Below, piece after piece: positions 47,201-59,200 of a stretch of DNA of 64,000 bases. Below the pieces are notes generated by a model, which had not been told where the DNA came from, searched no databases, and saw nothing but the letters and a program-made list of their open reading frames with translations. Each line of letters starts with the position of its first letter. The stretch's first letter is position 1. The stretch spans positions 1-64,000 of the forward strand of contig SJOL01007233.1 in assembly GCA_004794785.1 (NCBI GenBank), read 5' to 3'. The translations under genes were made by a program, and so were the position numbers. Source of the DNA: Opisthorchis felineus. Taxonomy: Eukaryota > Platyhelminthes > Trematoda > Opisthorchiida > Opisthorchiidae.

Positions 47201-50200
47201 TATGTACCTAGGAAATCGCAGTTCTATTACCACAGGTGCGAGCATTTTTGATGAACGGAGAAACGAATGGAGAATTGGTCCTGATTTGTCACAGGCATCG
47301 ATGGCTGTTTTATCTGCGTAAGAATACTAAGTGTGAACGGGCAGTGCTTATGAACAAGTCTCTTACAAAGTTAATCGATGGTTCATATTCTCACAACGAG
47401 ATTTCTATTCGTTCCATGAGCCATGCAGACAAGTACGTATTCGATTCACGCTAAAAGAAGAATGTCATCAGAGAGTAGATGAGCGCGGTATGCTGAATTC
47501 CTTTTGTGATCAGTGTGTAAGTTCACCACACACGCTCGTTCATACATTTGCCTATTGATCGAAAGCTACTTGTGTGCATTCGTCTATGCTCTCACCTGTA
47601 CCCAGTATACCACAGTCCATTCTTTTAGTCGAATCGATCAGCATAACTTTGGTTTCTGTGAGTTCCACCACAATTACTGTCACACAACTGAACTCCGAAT
47701 ACCTGAGAATTTTTGCATGTCACCTTTCCGTGGTTCGTCCGTAAAAAGGACTTTCTTCAAGCCGGTAGTGCTAATGGCGCCTGGCACGGCACTGACAGTA
47801 TTAAGACGACTGCCACTTAACCATTGAATAGCTCGATTTGTCCAAAATTGCAAACTAGATATTTCTGAGAACAAACGAAGGGGTTCATTTTATGAGGGTG
47901 GATGTCCTGTGGCGTTCACTTAAGAGAACCTGTGTTTTTTGGAGAAGAGTGTTAAAGAAAGAATCGTAATTGCAATTGTCTGTGTCTAAGGAGACCCTGT
48001 TCAGACGGGACACCTTTTTTATAAGAAATCACTTTTAGTAGGTCCACTGAAGCGTTTCTCTCAGAAGAGCGCTGCTTCTAGAAAATTCTGCTTTGCACTC
48101 AGGTAGACTATCTAAAGAAGGGTCACCCAATAACTCCGATGTAAGTAGCAGCCTTGCAAAATTAGAACAATCTCTGGAGTTGTCCTCCATAAGCGACACA
48201 GATTTCCATTTCAACGGGCTGCTTGCCTCATCTCCTTTATACTTTTTGTGTCGAGAATACTTCAGTGTTTTAGTCCGCTGAAAAGAATTGAACTCAGTTT
48301 CTGCCTTGTATTGTTACAAAGTTTATTCCAAGCAGGCTTTTATACAAATGCAACATTTCGAAAACGAGCAGTTTGTTGCTTATCACTTGTGTGCTGCGTA
48401 TAACGGTACCTGTTACACCTCCCCTAAGTGACAGACCTATGTAGTAATTCAACAGTAACCGAAAAATTTCATCACTTATGTAAGTAGCATCTGTCAAATG
48501 GAGAAAACGGCGTGACTCTCATACGAAAGCTTTATATTGCAGATTCGTAAGTCTGTATAAAAGATAACGTAAATCAGCAGCTGCAGCATGGCCTCTGCAT
48601 GTTGGCTTATGCTAGCTCACGCTTTATTTTTTGATGAAACAAACAAATTTCATTGTAACCACCCACTGTCTCTCCTCCATCCACTGTGCGCTTTCTGTGC
48701 TTACATCCTTCTGTCACAGTGCCACTGCCATTTCGAGCCATCCTCAACCCAGCTGTGGGAAGCATGTCTTGCAGGGAAAAAGCGGCTGACAGTTGATTGT
48801 GTCATCAACAGGGTGGTACCGGTAGTAAAATCATCTGATAGAGTCTAAATTTCTCAAAATACCGAGAATTGTTGTTGATCAACGGAGCATAAGAAAGATG
48901 ACATTGGAAGAAAAAGCTGACACTGAACCGTATTCAATGCACTCATGCCTTTATGGCCATTGGTAAAGCAGGCAAGTAAAAATCAGGCGTTTTTCGGGGA
49001 ATTTAATTCCACAAAAACAGTACGAATCGAACATTGGTATGTCACCTGACAACCCAAGAGAATCAATTAAGAACGAACAGAAGTGCCAGGTTGTATCAGG
49101 TTCTGCCATGGGGATACCGTTCAAAACGATAGGGAACAACTATAAATGCAAAACTCTTGTACACCACATGGTGCTCAGTTTGTTTACCAAGATCCGAGCC
49201 GACTTCGGCCCGGAACTCCCAATCAGAACGATTATTTTGAAAAGTAGGACTCTGGAAAAGATGAACAAATAGAATTTCCTACAACATACTACGAGCTGTA
49301 TGCCCAGTTCTGCCGGAAGATTTGCATAGTGCCAAGTAACATTTATGTGGAATACTTATCGATTTGATTGGGATGAATTTTAAAAACTAGATTCATCCGG
49401 TTAGAGGGGGATGGTCAAAGCTTTTCATCCACCAAGGAACTGTGCCTCTTCAAAAACAACGCAGCAATGAGGGAATTTTGTGGTTTCAAAACAGGAGTGG
49501 TTAGATGGACACGTACAAACGAACTTGAGTTCTGTAGGTTGGAAGAGGATGTAATATAAACGTTATTCACTGTGAAAGCCCAGGAGATTATCAGGAACTT
49601 ACGTGAACAAATGTTGCAGTTCGTTCTACTAGCAGCTTCTCCAGAACGAACCAGTTACCTCATAAATAGCGCAACACGTCTTAGAATCTGGTTATTACAT
49701 GTGGTCCACAAGCTCGAATTACTGAGAGTCCATGAAGCCTTGGTCAATCAAATTCGGATAATATGTCATCACTACGCCTTCGGAACGACAATGGTCAACG
49801 CCACAAATTGGCCTTAAGTCGGTTACATGGACCGCCACAACGATGTTCAGCCGCGCAGTGCGCTCAAATTGACGGAAGCTTGCCACACAGTCATTACGTA
49901 TCAAATTAAAACAAGACTGGTGTTGTCCAAGTGTACAAAACCTATGGGGGAGAAACTCATTTCCCAAACATCGATCTGTCAACCATTGTTGGGCTTACCT
50001 TTTGACGGCGGATTGACGGTGTCTTGTATGAGCGCCACTAGAAAATTTTTTGTGTAACTATGGCACGTTCCAGATCGATTAATGCCATGATGGATGAAAT
50101 AGAGCTTTTTACAATTATCATATCCGGTGAGGTGACATCTGCCATGTCCGAATGTTTTATTTTCAGTATGCCAAGTTATACTTATAGAAGTTTGTGTACA

Positions 50201-53200
50201 CAGACAAGTTATGGAAGATTTTGAAATTCGTTGTTCAGTAAATAGTTTGACGCCACATAGAGACAGCATATCAAGCCTGTTTATCAGTCTATCCTTTGCA
50301 CAGTTTTGAGCAAATCAGGGTCCCCAAGTATATTGGGGGCAGACACGGTGAGATTGTTTAATTGTGAATGAAACAATAGGACGAAGGTTAGTACAAAGAA
50401 CATTTGACAATGAACATTTGCAGCGTGCATCATTATGCATACATAAAATACTCCGCGATGAAAAAATTTACCCAATATATACGTGAACAAATTATGGATG
50501 CTACCCAACCAGCATCCAGAAACTCTTAACAAGGATTATCTTATTGTTGGAATGGGCTGTGTAGTATATCGAGAGCTAGCGTGATCAGTACTGCCGAATA
50601 ACGTAGCTTGTAACTAACAAGCTTTTGACAGTACATTTCATTTTGAACTCATATGGTTCGGGAACAGTGAGTCATGGTGTACACTTCAAAGATATGCAGC
50701 TGGAAGCACTTGCACTGGTGTGGCGAATTTTGGCCCAGATAGGTGTTTTCCAACGACAGAAAGCTAGACATTTTCAGCGCCTCAATGACGTCAAATCTTT
50801 TGTTTGCACGGATCGTCTTGATGGAGTCATCTTAATATCTATTGAGATCTACCTCTTAAGAATGTACACTTCTTCGTACACGCTGTTCCCTTCGGAATTC
50901 GTCTCGCTAAACCCGTCCATCAATCCACTGATGTTAAGGAGAGAGCTAACATTTTCCTCCGCTATTTTTGGTCGCCACGGTATGAGAAATATGTCTACAT
51001 CATCTTGCGGCTCTTGATGGTTGACTTCAGGGAACGAACTCCAAAATTTCTTAACTTTTGTGCCAAACGCCTTAGGGAGGTAAGGCCTACTGGACGGAAA
51101 ACGACTCTATCCAGAAAGTCAATGCAATAAAAAGGCTTTAGACTACCTGACTGTTCGACTGCTCTTAGCATTAAGCTGTATGGATTAAAATTGAGACGGG
51201 AATGAAGCAAGACTTCTGCTGATGCGAATGCCTGCATAAGCTTTTTTGTAGACTGTTCCCAGTAACTCCGTATTTCTGAATCATTAGGATTCAAAATGAG
51301 ATTTTGTTGTGGACTATTACTACGTAGGAGGAATTTACATTGGGATAACCATGTGTTGTATCACTGTAATTGGTGGTTATCATTATCCTTCCCCCCAATA
51401 TACAACCTACTTCTTAAAAACGGGAGGGACCTTTTTAGGCGACTTGATCTCCTATTAAAATTTCGGTACTTCATAGATTTTGCACGAAGGTATCATTCGA
51501 ATGCTATCGGAAAACTCCGTTCAGGTGGTCAGGCCTCCTTTTGTGAGGACAAAGCGGCCATATAGCTGGTGTCCGTTTCCAGGAGTTTTCTGTTACTAAC
51601 CTCAAATTTGTCCTCCGGTCTAAAGCAGGGCAGTGTGAAAATCCCTGACTCCACAACATTGGCTTGCATAAAGTTGTCTGGGTTATGAACTCAGCAGGAA
51701 TTAACCGCGAAGTGTACACCCGAGAGCCTACTGGAGCACAATTTATCCCCATAAATAGGATCTATCATATGGAATTGGTGGATGCGATAACCACAAATAA
51801 GCCTCTGTCCGCATATTACGACCAGCATTTTTAAGTTGAAAAAAAAATCAGCTGAAAATGTCCAGACGTAAGGTGAGGGTATTAGCTACCTGAAGACCGT
51901 TTGCTTCCAGTTTTTATTCTTGCTTTCAGTCTTATGTCACGTTAACTTTTAATGATCTTTCCGGCTGTTTTGTCATCACCTTATTTATGGATTGTTGTGG
52001 CAGGTCGTTTGGCGATTCAGACTGTTAGTACTTGTTTCCGGCGTCCAGACACCTTTTGTGGATCTGGCTATGAATAACCTAACCAAATAATGGTTAAGTG
52101 CTAACTATCTGGCTATATTTTTCATGATGAATCGTCCTATGGCTTTTTAACTCGCAGTTTGCGGGATCGCGATGACACGATTGCCAAATTTTTCGTGTAA
52201 TAACGTACTCTTCATTCGATATTTGATGCTGGTTAAGACTCCTCTCATCCCCTGAAATTGTGATCCTGTACTTCTGGCTCGTCAAACAAGGTTTCATGGG
52301 TTCCTCAGACTCTGGTGGCCAAAAATCGCACAGTAAGCGCAAATACCCAAAGTTTAATTTTAGACGGGCGCGCTTTAGTGCTCAGTCACCCATATGAAAT
52401 GGACTGGATGACAAAATTGGGACTGAACAACATCGTTTATTCCTGTGCGAATTTCTGTCTTGAGTTGAATCACGATGCACTACGGGTATCCATAAATAGC
52501 CCCATTCTGTTCAAAATCCTCAGTATTGTGGCGTCAAGTGGGCGTCAATGTGAATCGCTATACCAACGTTAATCATTTCTCATGAAATGTTACTTGCTGC
52601 TAAAAGAAAACACGAGGTGTGAACACATCTTATTACATAGTGAATAGCAATTACGTAACTTTTATTCGACATCTGTTTGGATGTCAAAATAATAGATAAT
52701 AATCCTTCTGCTGCAATACGTTCAGTTCATAGCTGTAACGCCACCCGGAGGAAGCACGAGGGCTGAGACACTGTTAGATTGCCCAAGCCTAGACAGAACG
52801 AGTCAAAATGAAGAGTTCGGGTTCGAACCACAGACCTTACGCCCAGCAAGTTTCTGCCTTGACTATTGATCTAACTCGAGCTATGTAGGAATGTCTACAT
52901 CAAAGTCACGCTGCGGTTCTTGAGAAGATATATTTGTCATCTAACAAATAGTGATCTCCAATCATTAAAATCCCAGTGACTTCATTCAGTTACTGTTTTG
53001 TTATGCATAGTTATTTCACTGATTTGTTGACGTTTCCGTAGTCAACTGGTTAGCACCTGATCATAGAACATAAAACTACGCCCTCGATGCTTACGTTCTG
53101 CAGAACCTTATGAGCAACTTCTTTGAGCGAGAATACTGTATTTCAAACCGGAAAGATGCAGGTGTCAAATTCAGAGATACTTGCAAACCTAGTTGGTGAA

Positions 53201-56200
53201 CGAGTCGTTCGACATGTTATAAAAAACCTCTGTGTAGTCTGACAGATATGCAAAAGTAACTCCAATGTTCAACTTTGCTACCAGCAATTTGGGATGAGAG
53301 TAAGATGGGTTTTTGAAAAAAATGAACGAATGCACAAGGTTCTATTCACAGACCTATGGCTAAGCATTCATCGCATTACTCATAATTAAAGCCTTTAAAG
53401 GAAAACAGGCTGGGAATATTAACCCTGTGAATGACACTCTTCTGAACGCCCCTTAATACGGTCATGCTAAGTGCGAAACTGACACTCATCAATAACTAAA
53501 CTATACCCTCCGTAGTGGAAGTCAGTAGTGCACTTTTTATATTAGACGAACAACTACCACGATCTTTGAAGGATGTGAGCGAATCAAAAAGCAGGGGACG
53601 TTCCCTTGAATGAATTTACTCACAATTTTTCTTAAAACCCTTCGACAACCCGCGACCACTTTCGCCTTTCGTGAGGCTCATCTGGTAGGCGCACCTTCAG
53701 GATTCCCGTCAAACTCATGTTCTACCTGAACCCAAACTGTACGGAATTTGAGAAGTATGGTCATTTGCGCAACAGTTTGGTTTTTATTGGGGACTCATTT
53801 GAATCCCAGCTTAATCTCTCGTCTACGAAGTTCCTCAACTGACAGTGCTGCACAACGACCTCCTCATGCTTTATTTGGTACGATATTCGAGGGAGTACAT
53901 TATATTTTTATGGAGCAAACTATTCATAGGGTTGCTGTCAACTCTTCGAATATTACAAACGAGGAAGTTGGCTGCAATCTAGTCTCCAGTTAAAACTAAA
54001 TTGGTGTGAAACTGAATGTATTTCGCGAATTTTGTACAGTTTGTGTTCAACTGGAACCTAAGACTGACAGAGACTCGGGGAATGAGCCTACGTGACGAGC
54101 TAAAATAAGTGGGCTGCTGAATCGTTTTCACCAATTTTGTGGGTAATTTCAATCAAGAGAATATCCTTCGATATCTCGAATGTCGTACCAAGTAGAACAT
54201 GAGGCGGTTTTTGTGCAGCCAACTAAGACGTGTGTCCTGTTCCGTGTTCTACAGTCTGCCATGAACGACGAACGTAGTTCATTCAAAAAATGGCACTATC
54301 GTTCTCCTTCGGAGGGAACGCTGGACAATTTTGCCTTCTAAGGGGTAGTCCCTCCAGAAGAGCCAGCCATTCATTTCAGCTAAAGGCATGAGGTATTGGC
54401 AAAACCCTTCAACATACTCTCGCGATGTAAGGCGGGCCACTATCATTTTACTGGTAAATCAAACCCTTAAATTTTTTGGCAGTGGATGGTATCCCTGGTT
54501 AAAGAGCTCCCTGGATCAAACGAACAGGGTTGAGTCACTTAGGGTGACTCATCCTCAAGCGTGCTCGTTTTGTATATTTAGACTGTACATCTTTTATGCC
54601 CCGATAGCCATACTTGATGAGGCCTCATTTAGTTTGCACCATCACTGCACATATTCCAAAAAGCCACCTTACGAATGATCGAAGTAGAATTGGTAACTTG
54701 TTGATTTGTACGTTTAGGCCGGGGTTGATTGATGTAGATGCAGCTACTACAAAAATATAAGCGAGAAAAAAACAGGATGGCTGAGTAATTCTTTTGTTTA
54801 TCCTTTTATACAGAAGCCAGGTTGGTCGGGACGTCTTTGGGCTGGCACTGCCATGATTGGTCCACGACGGATAACTTTCAGTAGCTCCAAACAAAATATC
54901 ACCCCTAAAAACAACGACTGTTTTGTGAGTCAAAAGCAAAAACGTCCGTACTAACGGAAAACTCTTCGAATGGTTTAAGTTCACAATACATGGTCTGGGT
55001 GCAACTAACAAGCTGCAGTCTGGCATTAATTCCGCTTATCGAGCCATACACACAACCTGGAATGACAGCACTGCTATTCATTAGCTCGCGAAAAGAGATC
55101 AATGGAGTTAATTAGCATGATCAACAGACACATTGAACAGTTCATATTCTTACACTTATTCGTATAATTACCACTAGCTAGGTCGTTCCAGCAATTTTGC
55201 CGTGACCTGTACGGTGAAGCAAAATTAACTGGAGCAAGAACTCAACCATATTACACATATCGCGTCCATAAATTTTCAAACTATGCTCAGTCCAAAGAGT
55301 ACTGCACACATGGTAGTGAAAGTGAATGAGTTACAAGGACTTAGTTTTTTGGTACAGTCAATGAGGTAACCAAAAATTCATGCTTTTAAAAGTACCAAAA
55401 CTTTCGAAACAAACCATGGGTTTGTAAAACTGTATTAGGGATCCTAGCGGTTAGTTTTCAAACTAAACTCCAGATTGGCTTCACACAACAGAGGTTGGAA
55501 TAGAACTTCATGGCTTGACTGTGATAAATAATAATCGGTGTAAAAATGACAGAAAGTTCTAGCTTTGCGGAGCCACAGGCGAACTGAATGAAAGTTCTGG
55601 AGTCAATACATAAGGTCTAGTGACTTTGGAATGTCAAATGTGTTGGATCTTTGAGGTTTTTCAACGTCACTAGATTGATGCTGAGTACACAGGGTCCGAT
55701 TCGACCGATGCATAAGCACGACCCTCCGCAGACGTCGCAGGTGAAGTCAACCGAGAATATGTCTGTATACTGTTTATGTCCCACCACCATACAGAGATGT
55801 AAAAAATACGCTAGCGTGGCACACAACGACTACTAGGCAGTTGTCCCAGGAGTTCCATTTGAGTTGCTAGCCTTCGATATCCACAGGTCCAACTCTTAGC
55901 TGATCATCTGTTCGGTGGTTAGAAGGTCATCAAAGTAGCACAAATTCGAGCAATAGGCTACGTCAGACTTCACTGCTCCCTTCGGAGAACAGGCAGTTAG
56001 AAAGCAAGTGTTTCAGAAGCACTCATATTTAAGCTGAATTCGGATGCTGCGGACGTAAATGTTATCCTTCTACGCAGTTGCTCTCCTTCGGAATGTCGTC
56101 AACAATATTGTCAACAGTCGTCAACAAAGCAGCAAAATGCTGACCTTAAGGTCACGTGGAATTCGTTCAGCTACAAAGCCCTGTAGTCCTTTAAGACGAC

Positions 56201-59200
56201 TCACCAGAAAGTGTAATCGGCCCCAGCTAAAAAGTGTCCCCTGTTCTGCCACCCCCGTCTTGCTGAATGTCGCAATGATGGTGCCATACCAAAAGGTACA
56301 GTGGGCCGTTCAAGCTTGTCACTATCTTCTTATCCGGTAAGCTCCTGAAGTTCTATGTTCCAAAACTTAACTATGTGATACGTACTCCTCTGTGTGCAAA
56401 AAGCCTTCGTGTTAAGTAGTGTTTATGAAGATGGGTTCGTTCTCAGTTTCCCGGGAGGTGAATTTGGATTGGTTTGCAGAAATTCAGCTGGCCAGCTAGA
56501 CGGCTTTCTTGGAGGATTTACTGGAAACAAACGACCGAAAGGATTGACCCAGTTGCACTTGAGGGCTGGTCTAGCTCGGAAAGGCAGAAAGTAAGGGATG
56601 GATGTCTCACTTATAATGACAATGTGCACTGCAGGTATGTTCTGGACCGCACGTGACTCTGGGCTCTTAGAGGCATTTTGACTGTGCTAAGTAATACACC
56701 GGCGGTCATGATCAACAGTTAGGTGAACGGGGTGTTTAGTGAGGGGACATTTTACGATCAGCTGAATGGCGTACTGGTTTCCGCAATTCGTGTGCTGATT
56801 CTACTGTCAGGCATCAGGTTTGTGGATAGCGTTCCGCCAAGAGAACAGAAATCCTCGCGGTTACCTCACAGCCGTTTAGCTCAATATGTGGTGTTTTCTG
56901 TTGCACCCTGTTTCAGAGTGATGAAGAACAAGTATTTAGAATCATTTCTGTTTAATCCCAAACGTGATATCACCGATGCAGAAACCATGGTCAGCCGTCG
57001 CATTTCCTCTCCAGAGTAAGTTGAAATTATCTACAATCAGTGAAATTAAGAAATCGGACTCACACAGCAACATTTTGGCCGGAAAACAAATAAGAATAAA
57101 CAGTCAACCAGTTGTTGTTGAGTTGGCATAATTTCTTTGGAAATGTGGAACCTCCTTACGCAGATGGTCTTTAAATAGAGGCTTTAAAAGGCGGGGTTAA
57201 CAGCACAACCCTGGTTCCCTTCTGTTTAATTTTCGAATTCGATCGAAATAGTTATTCAGGTTCGCATATGGTCTTTTCAGTGATGAGGTTGACAAACATG
57301 TTCGAACACCCAGACTTTCTGTTGGTTCAGTTGAAAGCTTGGAGAATTCTCCGAAGAGCTTATAGAGCGGGTGCTTCCATTTGAGACTACTCTGTCATAT
57401 TCATCTTGCGTTAAAAAAATGATCCAACCGTACTTCGACCGCTTTGCAATGCACAGTGCTGTTCTTCAGCATGTCAGAGAATAGTTGATTTGGTAAAACA
57501 AGGCCCAAAATTTCACCTTCTTTGTATATGAAGCGAATTCCACATCAGATGGCTGAAATTAACATATCTTGCGCAGTTGGATTGTGTTAAAAATAGGTGC
57601 TTCCAAACTGCCATGGTTTCGTCTGGCTTGTCGCGGTTTTCACCGCCTTGTGTGTCTCTGTCATCCGAAGATAGTGAACTTTTATTCCATAGATTTCTCT
57701 TAGTCTTTCAAAAAAACCTTTGTGACATCGGCGTTCCGTGTACGTGTGAAGCTGTTTGCTTCATCTGATCTGCTATTCATTGTTTTGAGTTGCGTTTTAT
57801 CCATCGCGCCTACCTATCATTGGATTGTCCTAACGAACGTCAAATTGTACTTTTGAATCACGCTAGATAGCTGTGAAACATTCTCAGCAAAACCTTTTTG
57901 TCCTCGTTTTATTTTGCCCAATTTTTACCTCCGGCAGTTAGCAGTCCAACCTACTAGCTTGGGACTTAGTTAATCAACCAGCCTTGCTCTAGGGGGTTGA
58001 AAATTTGCAAGTCGCTTTCCTGGTTCCTCAGTACCTTTGCATACAACGTGAATTAGTCGCTTAGTAGTCTAAGACGTGGCAGTTTTCCATGTGCAGCACT
58101 TAACCTGACAAAAGCAAGAGAGTGATGCTTACTGCTCTCAGCTCGACGTATCGCTGTTTTGATAAGCACATTGCTGAGACACTTTTTTACACAATGATAT
58201 GGTCGATTAGATGTCCATGTTCATTCTTTGAGTGAGTTCAAGTAGCAAGCGATATCCGTCCCACACAGAATCACGTGTTTGATAGTAAAAGTTTCAGTGC
58301 TGTACACACTTGTCTTTAATTGATCCCATCCCAAAGAGGCCCAGTATCTTCCTTCACAATTCTGACTACTTGCCAACCCGAGTAGTAGGTCTACGCAAAA
58401 GGAGCATTGAGTCACTTGGAGGTGTAAGGCTGATCAGGTTGGAAAAATGATCATGGAATTCTTTCTTCACTTCGTTCTGGAGGCTTGGATGAATACGGAA
58501 ATCCTTGCCCTCGACAGCCGGAATCGGATAGTGATCAACCTCGAGTTGACGCATTTTCATTCTTTCATTATCTACTGATCCATGAAAGCTGTAACTGCAA
58601 ATCCGATACCGTGTCCTAATCGGCTTTCTTACACTGCTTCAAAGAAGTAAAAAATATAACTAAAGCCAGCCTGTCTCAGCTTCGCGCGGGTGGACTGTTG
58701 GGATTCATTGAGTATACAGGGGTTCATTCCGTAGTTTTTAAGTTATTTTTCATCACTGGCAGTTGCACAGTCGACTTTCCCGAAGAACGTTCCAAATTAC
58801 GGAATCGATTTACTTCATTCTGAAGGCCAATGTACGTGCTTGTGGGGTCCCTTCTGTCGAGTTCGGACTTGGCATGGATGTAGAACAAAGCTGTGATTTG
58901 GCTTACAGTCTGCTGAAACCCTATCAGACGACAAGTTCCGTGAGGTCATTGTATGTCTCTGAAGATGCACCAATCCAGTACCGTCCGGACGGTGTCAAGG
59001 TTAATTTCAATCACCTGACATGGCAAACCAACGGATTTGCCCAGACGAGTATTTACCAAGTATTTGAGAAGCACACTAATTTGCGAATTAATTCCATCAG
59101 TCTACTGGGTGGGGCTTATTGTCATCTGGTTGTGAGACACGGTCAATGTGATCGAAAGTCTTAAGCAACTCCAGGTCATGGATGGACGATGTTTCGGAAC

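Noticed and set aside
52317..52340. 24-base micro-exon of the nested gene between cctcag and gtaagc
   Set aside because: Its phase does not fit between the exons at 50,742 and 54,380, and its size makes chance splice signals likely.
58759..58940. Middle exon of the GT31 gene
   Set aside because: Direct joining of the two GT31 exons already gives the expected run before the catalytic domain, and the exon length of 182 bases would break the frame.
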